Notes: a model not told the origin generated them from the letters alone. 64,000 bases of DNA from Eublepharis macularius (GCF_028583425.1 NC_072800.1:92039001-92103000); one strand, 5' to 3'; shown: positions 1 to 10,664, numbered from the stretch's first letter. A program made the numbers and translations.

Positions 1-387
1 GAAACCAGGGACCAGTTCCTGAAGAAACGTGCCGTTTCAATCATACATGCAGCTGTATACGTGTTGACTGTAATGTCAGAATTACTCAATGTATGTATAA
101 GAAAACACAAGTGAATGTTCTACACGGACTGTATGTGCATTCATCGAAACTTGTGAACAGGGCTAATATAAAGCAGCTTTCAAAGTCCGAAACCCTAAGA
201 AAGCTGCTTGTAGTATAACGGCCTAAATCTGGGAGGCAGGTTAACGCACAACTTATCCAAATGAATCTTGGCTGGAACTCAGAGGGTCACACTGCAATGC
301 CAACTGGGGTCCAGTATGGCTCACCTAACTGATCTGGGCAAGGGGCAAAACACAGACTCTTGGCTCTTCTCTGAGCTGAGTTCTGAC

Positions 388-1086
388 TAGACATTGGCAC
401 GAACAGAAAAAAAACTCCGAACAAACTGTTCGTTGTTCGTTGCCATCCATGAACAATGAACAACGAACAGTAACGAACATGACCCTGTTCACAAACATGT
501 TCATTGTTTGTGGCCCTTTAAAGATCCCTTTAAACTATCATCTGGCCGGCAGCATGGGGGATCCCTTTAAACTATCATCTGGCCGGCGGCAGGGGGAATT
601 CCCCCCCTGCCACCGGCCTGCTGATAGTTTAAAGGGCCCTTTCCTGCCACGTGCAAGGGGCAGGGCCCTTTAAACACCCCACAAACTGACTTTCCCAATG
701 TCCAATACCCACCAAATGTGCAGGGGACATAGTCCTCACTGTCCTCCGAAGACCCCCCAAGTTTCAGAGAGATTGCACCTCGGGAAAGGCATGATGCATG
801 GGTCTCCCCCTTTGTTGTAATTTTCTCTTCACAGTGGCAAAAACGGGACTCTCTGCTGGAAGTACTTTGAAGGGTTAAAGCCAGAAGGAAAGCCAGAAGG
901 AAAGCCAGAAGGAGTTCAGACAGAGTTCAGTCCCTGCCTCCGGTTGCCAAGAGGATTGATTACAGGTGCCACTTGCAAGGACCAATTGTTCGTTTAGAAT
1001 GGGGCCTCACGAATGGCTTGTTCGAACAGACGAAAGGGCCGTTCGTGGTTTTTTTCAGTCCGTAATGCTGTTCGTGCCCATGTCTA
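388..1086. mobile_element. hAT-type non-autonomous DNA transposon
   Basis: The ends are inverted repeats (TAGACATTGGCACGAACAG on the left; the right end reads TAGACATGGGCACGAACAG on the other strand). They are flanked by a perfect 8-bp target duplication GTTCTGAC at 380-387 and 1087-1094, diagnostic of the hAT superfamily. The 699-bp interior has no transposase frame. It contains direct and inverted copies of a CTTTAAACTATCATCTGGCC block (525-640) and three copies of an AAGCCAGAAGG unit (about 881-915). Confidence 0.85.
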
Positions 1087-1406
1087 GTTCTGACCCCCCC
1101 CCTCCCCTTGCTGGAGTGGGATAGCACGTTTGTTTTAAGAACTTTTGGATTATGGGGATCTTATCAAAATCAAACATAAAAATTCTGGATCCTGTACTGT
1201 TTGCAGGGTACAAGCACTGTAAATAACCACACGCCCCAGAAACAGGACAGGTTAAATACAGTTATTTTCCCCTCTTAAACGAGCATTCTTCCACTGGAAA
1301 GATGACTAACTGGAAAGTTGTGGCTTCCCACACGCTGCTGACGAATTAGCCCTGATTTCCCCATCACCTCTAACTCTGCCACCAACGAGCATTTTAGGAA
1401 GTCGAA

Positions 1407-1524
1407 GGGCCAAGCTACACATGACGAATGACACTTGAATGGCAAGTGGATTGAGTGGAGGGCAAGTGAACAGGGAGAAATACACTTGCTGTTCAAGTGT
1501 CATTCATCATGTGTAGCTTGGCCC
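1407..1524. mobile_element. S118 foldback MITE
   Basis: A 118-bp near-palindrome with GGGCCAAGCTACACATGACG ends and a 3-bp direct repeat GAA on each side (1404-1406, 1525-1527). The same length recurs at 2229 and 28732. Confidence 0.85.
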
Positions 1525-1561
1525 GAAGTCTCTCTTAGCTAGGAACATCAAATCGAACTCA

Positions 1562-2225
1562 GGGCCAAGCTAGAAGTGACGAATTACACTTGAACGGCAA
1601 GTGAACAGACTCACGTGTATTCCTCCCTGTTCACTTGTGCTCCACTTGCGTACACTTGAACGGCAAGTGAACAGACTCACATGCAGGGCCGGTGTGCCCA
1701 TTGAGGCCAGGTAGGCAGTGGCCTCAGGGCACAGGGTGCCAGAGGGAGCACCAGAGGAGGCGCAGGGGGCGGGAGTGCATGCCACAGAGCTGAAGCCACC
1801 TATCCCTCCCGCCCTGCGCCGCCGCTGCCGCCAGCACATGCCCCCAGCTGGGCGCAGCAGCCGCGGGCAGGCATCTGCGGCACCGCAGGCAACCAAGCAG
1901 GAGAGCTCGGAGGCCACCTGCGCACCGTCCAAGCTGCCCACTGCAGCAATCGGGCTGGCGGCATGCGCGCTCCCATGATGACGTCACATGACACGTCATC
2001 CCGGAGGCTGGCGTGTGTGTGTGCGCGCGTGTGCAGGGGTGCCCAGTCGGCCGGCTGGTTGCAAGCACCAAAAGCCCTAGCGCCGCCCCTGCTCACATGT
2101 ATTCCTCCCTGTTCACTTGTGCTCCACTTGCGTGAGCGCAAGTGGAGCACAAGTGAACAGGGAGGAATACATGTGAGTCTGTTCACTTACCATTCAAGTG
2201 TCATTTGTCACTTCTAGCTTGGCCC
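1562..2225. mobile_element. S118-related foldback MITE interrupted by a hAT element
   Basis: Terminal inverted repeats GGGCCAAGCTAGAAGTGACG / reverse, flanked by TCA (1559-1561, 2226-2228). It is a longer relative of the 118-bp element. The inner part folds into a 41-bp perfect hairpin (arms 2092-2132 and 2137-2177, loop TGAG). A 408-bp hAT element sits in its left arm. Confidence 0.8.
1684..2091. mobile_element. GC-rich hAT-type element nested in a MITE
   Basis: The ends are CAGGGCCGGTGTG and, on the opposite strand, CAGGGGCGGCGCTAGGGC, typical hAT CAGGG termini. A perfect 8-bp duplication CTCACATG flanks it (1676-1683, 2092-2099). The interior is GC-rich, 408 bp in total, with no transposase; the open frames here are composition artefacts. 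Confidence 0.85.
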
Positions 2226-2228
2226 TCA

Positions 2229-2346
2229 GGGCCAAGCTACACATGACGAATGACACTTGAATGGCAAGTGTATTTCTCCCTGTTCACTTGCCCTCCACTC
2301 AATCCACTTGCCGTTCAAATGTCATTCGTCATGTGTAGCTTGGCCC
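2229..2346. mobile_element. S118 foldback MITE
   Basis: A 118-bp palindromic element with the same ends as the 1407 copy. It directly abuts the preceding copy, sharing the TCA at 2226-2228; the same TCA follows it at 2347-2349. Confidence 0.85.
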
Positions 2347-2979
2347 TCAGACTGCGCCAGTTTGCATAACTTCTGCATTAAGCGGAGGGGCACTAGACTG
2401 CCTGGAAAAGAGGAGCATGGCTCCGGTGCCTTTTCCATACATGCAAAACAAAAACCCCTCCCTACGCCTTTGTGCTGGAAACTGTTGCCCTTGCATTTTT
2501 TGCTATTGTGCAGTCGTTTTAGAAAAGGGCACGGGAGCCTCTTCCAGAAAAGAGAAAGCCCGGAGAGCGACAAATGCTATTAAACAATAGCGATGAGCTC
2601 AGCGGCAGGAAACTAAAATACAGCCAGGTGTGAGGCAACAGAAAAGGCACAAAATGTTGATTTCTACAAAGAGGTCACGTCCAGGCCTTTCACAAAATGG
2701 GGAAATGACACTGAATTCCTGTCACCAGAAGCACTGAACAGAATCCAATTTACCCCACCCGGCTTTGCCAGCCCCAAATGGTGGTATTTTGACAAAGCAG
2801 TGTCTGTCCCAGCTGCCTAGCTGACATCACAGACGCTTTCTCAATTGGGAATTTTTTAAAGAAACACCAAAGTGAGCCGTTTCAGTTTATTTAGCAACCT
2901 GCAGAGGATGGGAAGTCTAAAATTGTGCTGAGGTGTCTCATGTGGCACCAACCGGATGATCTCTGAGTTCCCACAACCC

Positions 2980-3151
2980 GACATATTGTCAAAGGCTTTC
3001 ACGGCCGGAGAACGATGGTTGTTGTGGATTTTCCGGGCTGTATGGCTGTGGTCTTGGGATTGTAGTTCCTGACGTTTCGCCGGCAGCTGTGACTGGCATC
3101 TTCAGAGGTGTCGCACCGAAAGACAGAGATCTCTCAGTGTCATGTGAAAGA
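2980..3151 (-). mobile_element. G-family retroelement fragment
   Basis: It begins with the repeat signature TATTGTCAAAGGCTTTCACG and is flanked by a 12-bp direct repeat TTCCCACAACCC (2968-2979 and 3152-3163), which indicates target-primed insertion. The minus strand carries a hammerhead-like core, annotated separately. Confidence 0.65.
3065..3110 (-). ncRNA. Hammerhead-ribozyme-like motif in G element
   Basis: Read on the minus strand: CCU (stem I), CUGAAGA (3105-3099), a stem II of GCCAGT/GCCGGC with one mismatch, GAAAC (3078-3074), GUC (3073-3071) and AGG (stem I). All core bases of a hammerhead are present, with a minimal stem III (ACGU) that could only work well as a dimer. Such minimal motifs are known from Penelope-like elements. 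Activity is unproven. Confidence 0.45.
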
Positions 3152-3394
3152 TTCCCACAACCCAATTCAACGCCAGCCCAAATCCAAATGTGTCCTAACT
3201 CCTCTCTACCTCCCATTTCATTGGGAATGCGTTCCCATCAGTTCAGACAAACATCCCAAAACAAAGATCCAAGAGCAAGAAAGGCAAAGATCTGGTCAAA
3301 GATGGCAGCTATTTATGTGGTGAAAAGAGCCCTTTGCTATACCTCGGCTTGCCTGGGAGTAAATCCACTTGGCTATGTTCAATGTGCAGCCCAT

Positions 3395-3905
3395 GTGAAA
3401 GATTCTTTACTTTTCTCCTCACAACAACCTAGGGTTGCCAGCTCCAAGTTGGGAAATTCCTGGAGATCTGAGGGGTGAAACCTGGAGAAACCTGGAGAAA
3501 GTGGGGTTTGGGGAGAGAAAGGACCTTGGCATGGCATAATTCCATAGAGTCCACCCCTCCAAAGTAGCCATTTTCTCCAGGGGAACTGACCTCTGTGGCC
3601 TGGAGACCAGTTGTAATTCCAGGAAACCTCCAGCCACTACCTGGAGGCTGGCAACCCTACAACAACCCCTCAGTGCAAGTTATCCAAAGTCAGACTGGCT
3701 GGCCCAAAGCCACCCAGTAATTTTCACAGCAAGCAAAGATCCAAACTTCCTCAGTCTTAGTTCCACACTTCAACTGCCGCACCCTATTTTACTTATTTAC
3801 TACATTTACATCGCACTCTTCTGGCACAAAGCTTAAGCATCATACAACCATCTGCCTTCCTCCATTTTGCCTTCACAACAATCCTGTGAGGTGCCATTAA
3901 TTTCT
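3395..3905 (-). mobile_element. Sauria-like SINE, minus strand, split by N element
   Basis: Minus-strand features of the squamate tRNA-derived SINE: CTCACAACAACCCT, then GCCCAAAGCCACCCAGT, and a second 3' piece with CACAACAATCCTGTGAGGT. It is old and diverged, and interrupted at 3422-3667. Confidence 0.45.
3430..3659 (+). mobile_element. N-family hAT-type MITE (230 bp)
   Basis: The ends TAGGGTTGCCA / TGGCAACCCTA are flanked by a perfect 8-bp duplication CAACAACC (3422-3429, 3660-3667). It was inserted into a minus-strand tRNA-type SINE at its CTCACAACAACCCT segment. Exactly the same length as the copy at 22538. Confidence 0.85.
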
Positions 3906-3980
3906 AAATGGCAATCACTCTCTCTTTTCTGCTCCTTTTAATTTTCTTCTCTGCACAGGTGTACACAGCACTGAAGTCAA

Positions 3981-4072
3981 AGTCTGCCAAGAAAACGTGG
4001 TGATGCAACGTCCCCCCATGAGTCAGTAAAGACTCGGTGCTTGCACAGGGGACTACCTTTGCCTTTACCTAT
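3981..4072 (+). mobile_element. SINE 3' part (TCGGTGCTTGCACAGGGG family)
   Basis: Contains AAGTCTGCCAAGAAAACG, a CCCCCCATGAGTCAGTAA segment and the terminal ACTCGGTGCTTGCACAGGGG followed by CCTTT repeats. It is identical in layout to the 3' half of the fuller copy at 6318-6616. Confidence 0.7.
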
Positions 4073-4500
4073 AGGTAAGCATTAAACTTAACTACGAGGA
4101 GCTTCTCTAGGGGTTTTTACCCCTACCGTTGACTTTCTGGGGTGATTCCCACATGAGGCACTCCCGCACAAGTCAGGCAAAAATCAGGTATCAAATATCA
4201 CCCGCAAGTCACTGGAACAGCATGCCACCTGTCACCATGCAGGTTCACATGCATTACCTGCTTGGGGGGGGCGGGAATCGGGGGCGGGGGGTGCTTTCTG
4301 ATGCCTCCCACTTGTGACGTCTCAGACCACTGAAGCACGGGGAGAAAACTCAGAGGGGGCACATAACACAGTATCCCTCATAGGCTGTGCAGAAGAACCA
4401 TCCCCAGAGCACAAACTGGGATTGCATGCTCAGAAGGCATTTTCCTTGCTGGAAGACATCTTGCCCCTTTAATGGCTGTATGACAGACCGCGGGCTGAGA

Positions 4501-4708
4501 GGGGCCGTGGCTCAGTGGAAGAACCTCCGCTAGGCATGCACAAGGTCGCCAGTTCAATCCATGGCCTCTCCAGTTAAAAGGACCAGGTGGCAGGAGATGG
4601 GAAAGGCCTCCACCTAAGACCCTGGAGTGCCCCTGCCAGGCTTAGACAATATTGACCTTGATGGACTGATGCTATGATTCGGTATAAGACAGCGTCATGA
4701 GTTCACGT
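4501..4708 (+). mobile_element. tRNA-derived SINE
   Basis: Pol III A-box-like GTGGCTCAGTGG near the start and B-box-like AGTTCAATCC near 4552, then the SINE body ending GATTCGGTATAAGACAGCGTC. A relative lies at 21846-22010. Confidence 0.75.
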
Positions 4709-4734
4709 GCAGCTGTCCCTAGCATGGAGATGTG

Positions 4735-5300
4735 TGTGTTATGTGCCGCCAAGTTGCTTCTGACTAATAGTAAAGAGTCCAGTAGCACGTTTAAGACTAA
4801 CCAACTTTATTGTAGCATAAGCTTTCGAGAACCACAGCTCTCTTCATCAGATGCATCATCAGAATGTCATCAGATGCATCTGACAAAGAGAGCTGTGGTT
4901 CTCAAAAGCTTATGCTACAATAAAGTTGGTTAGCCTTAAAGGTGCTACTGGACTCTTTACTATTTAGCGACTACAGACTAACATGGCTAACTCCTCTGGA
5001 TCTTCTGACTAACAGTGACCCTATGAATGAAAGATCTCCAAAACATCCTATCATTAACAGACTTGTTCAGATCCTGCAAACTGAAGGACGTGGCTTCCTT
5101 TATTGAGTCAAGCCATCTCATTTTAGTTCTTCCTCTGTTCCTACTGCCTTCCAATTTTCCCAGCACTATTTTCCAGAGACTCTTGTCTTCTCAAGATGTG
5201 ACCAAAGTACGATAGCCTCAGTTTTGTCATTTTAGCTTCTAGGGAGAATTCCAGCTTGATTTGGTCTAGTACCCATTTACTTGACTTTTAGCACAGAGAT
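4735..5300 (-). mobile_element. RTE/BovB-like LINE 3' portion, minus strand, split by R
   Basis: The plus strand starts ATGTGCCGCCAAGTTGCTTC, the reverse of the family's 3' tail, and continues GTGACCCTATGAATGAAAG and a diverged coding part. The R insertion (4768-5001) lies within the tail. The same tail ends the + strand copy at 60052-60295. Confidence 0.55.
4768..5001. mobile_element. R-family foldback retroelement
   Basis: Inverted arms carry GAGTCCAGTAGCACG and GCTACTGGACTC, and the 3' end is CTAACTCCTCTGGATC. A perfect 11-bp target duplication CTTCTGACTAA flanks it (4757-4767, 5002-5012). The hammerhead-like core is mutated in this copy (CUGACAA, CAAAAGC). Confidence 0.85.
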
Positions 5301-6317
5301 ATAGCAAACAATTAAGCTGTACTTGTTGGGTTTCTGCCCATTTTATAGCTGTTAAAGCCACAAGGGTCCTGTTACAGGAAAAAGGGAGATTAAAGCCAAA
5401 GTCAAGAGCCCGCGATTAACCTCTTTGTCCTGTAATGATGAAGAACCCTCGATTAACCTCTTCATCTGGGGGGCTGTAATTTCTAGTGGGTGGAAAATTA
5501 AGCTTGTTCAGTGACTGTGAAGGGAATGGGAGGGGAGAACAAACCCAGCCAGCTGGTACACCGTTTCTGTCAACTGAATCAAGGGTGTAAGTTAAAAAGG
5601 CATTTTTTTTGTTTTGTTTTAAGAATAAAGGTAGATTTTTTAAGCAAAAGATTCTGCAACATCTTTTACTTTGTGTGCATGCTTGAACAGTGTATCATAC
5701 CAGGGCCAATTAAGTATCATTGTTCCAAGCATGGTACAGGTCTCTCCCTCCCTCTCTCTCTCTCTCACACACACACACAATTCCAGGGTGAAGGGCTTAA
5801 AGCCCAGAAGGGGCATTCCGTACCTCAGGCTTGAATGAAGTCTACTTATGTTCTCTCTCCTCCCACCCCAAGGACTGGGACCTGTGCATTAGAAACACAT
5901 GCATACAGGTGTTGGTCTGGGATTGCATAACTGAACCCCTGCACATAGAAAATTTGTTGCACCCCATTCCCCCCCCCCACACACACACACATTCATTTTT
6001 CATGTGCAGAGGATTTTTCTGAAGCTGCCTGAAATCCCATGTCTCAAGCTGAGGGGCGAGGAATGTCCTGTCCATTTAATAAAGGTTTTGTCTGCAGAAA
6101 TGGGCCATTCACTTTTTCGTGGCAAGACAATTGCTCCGCATCATTAAAGGGACTGCAGGAGGGACCAGGTTGCAAGTTGGCATGGCAACCCTAACCAGGG
6201 ACCAGATTCCTCATCCAATCACGGACAAGGGAGGCCGAATGGACTTGACCATTTCAGGTGGAAGGGGGGGGGAGAAGGTAATAAGTGTTTTTCACAGGGG
6301 CTACATCTCATGCAATA

Positions 6318-6616
6318 TAGAGCCCCCTGGTGCAGAGTGGTAAGCTGCAATACTGCAGCCCAAGCTCTGCTCACGACCCGAGTTCGATCCCGGTAGAAGC
6401 TGGGTTCAGGTAACCGGCTCCAGGTTGACTCAGCCTTCCATCCTTCTGAGGTCGGTAAAATGAGTTCCCAGTTTCCTGGGGGTAAAGTGTAGATGACTGC
6501 GGAAGACAATGGCAAGCCACCCCGTAAAAAGTCTGCCAAGAAAACGTCGTAATGCGACGTCCCCCCATGGGTCAGTAATGACTCGGTGCTTGCACAGGGG
6601 GCTACGTTTACCTTTT
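6318..6616 (+). mobile_element. tRNA-derived squamate SINE, near full length
   Basis: A-box-like GCAGAGTGGTAAGCTGC and B-box-like GAGTTCGATCCC in the head, a body with CCACCCCGTAAAAAGTCTGC, and the terminus ACTCGGTGCTTGCACAGGGG followed by a CCTTT tail. Confidence 0.8.
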
Positions 6617-6869
6617 TTACATCCCATGTAAAGAGTCCCATCGTAAATTGACAGAATTAGTAGTAACACATATTGGATGGGGAGAAAGGTCCTTCTCCTC
6701 AATAAACAATTCCTTTTTGTTTGTTCTCAAACGGGTGATTCTTTTCATAAGCTGCCCACAGCTTGAGTGGTGAAATCCACCCAACCCTTTCGAGATCCTA
6801 CCATCTTCCTAAATCCTACCATCTGCCATCCCGTGGAATGTCTTGGTTGGGGCTGGGTAATATGGGCCC

Positions 6870-7165
6870 TTATCTAGAGTGGTTTTCTTATGAATTGTAT
6901 GTTATTTATGCAAAATAAAGAAGAGTCCAGTAGCACCTTTAAGACTAACCAATTTTATTGTATCATAAAATTGGTCAGTCTTAAAGGTGCTACTGGACTC
7001 TTTTTTATTTTGCTACTACAGACTAACACGGCTAACTCCTCTGGATCTATGTTATTTATGGTTTAAATGTGAATTTGAATGTAAATTTTAATACTGATGT
7101 TATCCGCTCTGAGCCGGTTCGCAGGGACAGCGGACTATAAAACGAATACATCTAATTTAATCTCA
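6870..7165 (+). mobile_element. L2-like LINE 3' end split by an R element
   Basis: The L2-type tail TTATCCGCTCTGAGCCGGTT and GGACTATAAAACGAATACA lie after an R insertion at 6911-7047. Only the untranslated 3' end is left. Confidence 0.6.
6911..7047. mobile_element. Short R-family element with 13-bp target duplication
   Basis: It has GAGTCCAGTAGCACC and GGTGCTACTGGACTC arms but lacks the hammerhead-like middle. A perfect 13-bp duplication TATGTTATTTATG flanks it (6898-6910, 7048-7060), the clearest retroposition footprint in the window. Confidence 0.88.
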
Positions 7166-8339
7166 TTCTACGCCCGGCCCCCTTTACACTGAAACTTTCT
7201 CTGCATCTCAATCAGTTCAGCAAACAGTCATCTGGCTTCCCAGCTTCAACCCTCCCAACCTCCCAACCTGCAGCAGGTCAAGGAACAACCAATCCTACTT
7301 TTCACCCGATGACTAACTCCCCTGGTATCTGTTTACACACCGCGAGGATCCGAGGCCTTGGCAGAAACCGGCTCTTACCTCTGCACGGCTGGAGTTTTTG
7401 TTCTCGCCCAAGAAAAAGCAGGTTTCCACATACACAAGAAAGGCAGTATCATTCTGCTGCCTAAAGGCTGAGACAAGGAACACCGTCTCAAGATCTGAGT
7501 GGTCCTCCAAGTCTGTATTTTATTTTGCAATAGCAGTATTAATAAATATATACTACCGAGTAACAAGCTGCCCTTCATAGCCAAACCGCACATCATGCAC
7601 AAGCAAACTTGCTATCCAGGCTTCCTTCTCCAGTTCCACCTCCTCCTTTGTTGCCTTGCAGTTCTGACCCGGCTGAACCACAGGCACAGGTCAATTGTAT
7701 ACAGCAGTGCCCTTGCCCTACCAAATTTACAGTATGCACTGCCAATCCTGCATCATCACAGCAGATTTCAGATGTGGACAGCTCATCTTTGCATGTGTGT
7801 GCATTTTGCAGTAGAAAATTATCGGGTGCACTGGCTGTTTAAGCAGTCTCACACTATACCCAAGGGAACCGTTATATATAACCCACATTGGAAACGCAAA
7901 ACCCAGAAGTCAATCCTTATGAGATCAGAGTGCAGCACAATGGCTAAATGAGTTGACAAGGGAAAGTCACAAAGATACAAACCGGGACACTCAATCACTC
8001 TTCAGTCCAACAAGCAAATTCCTTTTAACTCCCCAAATTACAGTAAAATCCATCCAGTGAGTCATCTTACAGGCTTTCCGGTACAATGCCATCGCACCAC
8101 ACAGTTTCCTGGACTTCACAACCCCTGCTACCCCAGAGGAAGAAGGAGCTCCTTTCCTGACCCCAGAGAACAACAAAAGAGCTATCACAATTGAAGAGCG
8201 GTGGAGAATCGGGGAAAGTATCAAAGCTACTCAAGTTCTTTGCTCAAGAACTTTCGAGAGAATGGTTCTCCCCTCAGGATTTATTTGAATGCACACCTAG
8301 AACAGACATATAGCAGAACATGCAACGCAAAGTGTTTTA

Positions 8340-8709
8340 ACAGACTAGAGGCGGGCCAGAACCAGGAAAATGGCAGTTTGTTGTGGTTTGAGATTCGTTG
8401 CATGAACCACAAACCACGAACTGCCATGAACTTGCCCGGTTCGTGAACCGATTCGTTTGATTCATCACTTCCGGGGCTGCAGAAGGTCTGCAGAAATCCC
8501 ATCTCCCCCATTGCCTAGGTAACATTGATCGGCACCAGGCTGTCGGCAGTGACAAATTGAAAAACGAGCTATACAAACCGCTCTAAAAATCATAACTGTT
8601 CATTGCGGTTCATCAGAAATGAGCTCCGACGAACCACCGGTTCATAAACCAAAAAACGGCCCAGTTCGTGATGAACTTTGGTTCGTATTTCAGTTCGTGC
8701 CCATCTCTA
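8340..8709. mobile_element. hAT-type MITE remnant
   Basis: The right terminus on the opposite strand reads TAGAGATGGGCACGAACTG, close to the ends of the 388-1086 element. The body has many TTCGTG/CACGAA words in inverted order. No clear left end or target duplication was found. Confidence 0.5.
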
Positions 8710-8756
8710 GTACAGACTCTTTATGCTTTCTCCCTTCCTGATTCCATTCTTCAGTA

Positions 8757-8965
8757 GAAAAGAGCAAGAGTCCAATAGCACCTATAAGACTAACAAAATT
8801 TGTGGTAGGGTATGAGCTTTCGTGAGTCACAGCTCACTTCTTCAGGTACCTTTGCTATGACTCACCAAAGCTCATACCCTACCACAAATTTTGTTAGTGT
8901 TACAGATGCTACTGGACTCTTGCTCTTTTCCACTGCTACAGACAGACTAACAGGGCTACCCACCT
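8757..8965. mobile_element. R-family variant (TTTGTGGTAGGG type)
   Basis: GAGTCCAATAGCACC and GCTACTGGACTCTTGC arms with AAAATTTGTGGTAGGG instead of the usual AACTTTATTGTAGC. The left arm carries an intact hammerhead-like core on the minus strand. Confidence 0.8.
8805..8850 (-). ncRNA. Hammerhead-like core in R variant
   Basis: On the minus strand: CUGAAGA (8845-8839), stem II GUGAG/CUCAC (5 bp), GAAA (8821-8818). Compared with the main R type (GAGA/UCUC), stem II differs by a paired change, A-U to U-A. Stems I and III are not convincing in this copy. Confidence 0.4.
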
Positions 8966-9454
8966 TAATCTCTCTCCATTTTGTGAAACAAAATAGTTTT
9001 TTAAAAAATTAATCTTCTCTCCCCACCAAAAGAATTAAAGCAGGTTACAGTGGTATGTAAAAGACCCACAGAATAATCAGAAACGGGGAAGGGGGGACAA
9101 AAGGACCATTATTAGCTCAGTTGTCCGCCTTCAAATGCTTTCTTGAACCATTTGGCCTCAGAGCTTTCTAAAAACCAGGACAAAAACAAAAACCAGGTTA
9201 TTCCACAATGACAAAGCCACTACCTTAAAAGCCAGAGGCCAGCCAACGGCAGTTCTGACGTGAAAGAAGGAATTAGTAGAGAGGCTGTGTTACCCTAAAT
9301 TTTTGGCTCAATAATCTAGTTTAATTTATCCTTTCCTCTAATCAGCACCTCTCCACGTAATATAAACATGGCCCTCTCACATCCCCCTCTAAGCCTCTCT
9401 CGAGCTCCTTACAAATTACATCCAAGGCAGAACAAGTTAAACCAGATAGTTTCA

Positions 9455-9575
9455 GGTGGGTAGCCATGCTGGTCTGCAGCGGAAAAGCAAGATACGAGGC
9501 CAGTCGCACTTTAGAGATCAACTAGATTTCCAGGGTGTGAGCTCTTGAGAGTCAAAGCTCCCTTCCTCAGAGACC
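9455..9575 (+). mobile_element. R-related fragment (third type)
   Basis: TTTCAGGTGGGTAGCCATGC, a GCAAGATACGAGGCCAGTCG block and CTCAAGAGCTC-like arm sequence mark a one-armed copy of the R3 subtype, also seen at 10665, 13320, 17250 and 17605. Confidence 0.55.
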
Positions 9576-10664
9576 AGTTTGCCCTTTAAGCCAACGCAGT
9601 CAGCCTGCGCCAGCATCCCTGTCTTTAAAATAAAAATCAGCATATTTGGCTTTCGATAGCGCCTTTTAAAAAAAATAACTAGAAAGTGGGATGCCCCATC
9701 TGACCCCCCATCCGATGTGCCCCCGTGTTTCCAAAGGTATGGGTGCTCTGCAGCTACTCAGTCCTGAACAAAACGCACTCTGCACGTGCCCCAAAACTCT
9801 CCAACTTCACAAGGTGTTCAGTTTTGCCTGCACTTTTAACCCACTTCAGGTTCACTGCCTTCAACAAGGTGAAAGTCAGACACTAGATGGTTCTATTTCC
9901 TTCTGCTGTCAGCAGATGGTAGTCCACTGCTCATACCAAAAACTCCGGCTGGTCAGACAACGTTAAAACGAGAGACGCACGAGACTTACCTTGCATAAAA
10001 AGCCAGCATTCTCCTTCTGCGTGTGGCTGTCAATGCCTCCAAGTAACTCTAAGCAGCAACTAGGCAAAGATCTGCCAAGGATACCGCTCCCTGCCACCCT
10101 CCCACAGCGAAGTTTCCTCTGCCGTTCAAGCACAGATCCAGACCTGCTTCCTGGATGACACACACACACCACTCACAAAGCCCAGAGGTCCTATTACGAA
10201 ACCCGCCATAACACAAGACAGGCTGCTTGCTAGCTTGAGTCACTTTTAAGTCTCTGCTGGCAGCATGTGCCAATTGCCATGCACCCACGAGCCAAAGAGA
10301 CAGAGACAATTTAAGGAGGAAGACACAATGCCAGGCTGCATGTTTGCAATGCCTCCAAAACATATTGAGATGCAAGATGGTGTAGTGGTTAGAGGGGGGA
10401 ATTACAAGTTACATACTAAAATAAAAATATTCCAAATAAGTATTTATTATGAGTGCACACAAGGTTGTAGTTAAAAACATAGGGCCTAAATTACAGGCTA
10501 CACACACACGTTAAAAGTAACTAAAACATTCTCCATGCACCGATGATGCTACAGTGCAATGACTGACACAAAGAGTGGCTAGAGTGCCAGATGACAACCT
10601 GGGAGACACGAGTTCCAATTCTGCTCAGTCTCTTGAAGCTCACTGGGTATCCTAGGCAATAATT

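Noticed and set aside
1724..2186. Overlapping 115-128 codon frames on both strands
   Set aside because: They are translations of the GC-rich hAT insertion and the MITE hairpin.
4768..5001. R family as a DNA-transposon MITE because of its inverted arms
   Set aside because: Target duplications are 9-16 bp and vary between copies, which fits retroposition better.
6318..6420. tRNA gene
   Set aside because: A and B boxes are present but no cloverleaf can be drawn, and the sequence continues into a SINE body repeated elsewhere in the window.
9963..10375. Possible minus-strand exon with a GTAAGT donor (near 9985)
   Set aside because: The donor looks good, but the upstream frame is not recognisable, no matching acceptor or second exon was found, and it does not resemble ALS2CL.
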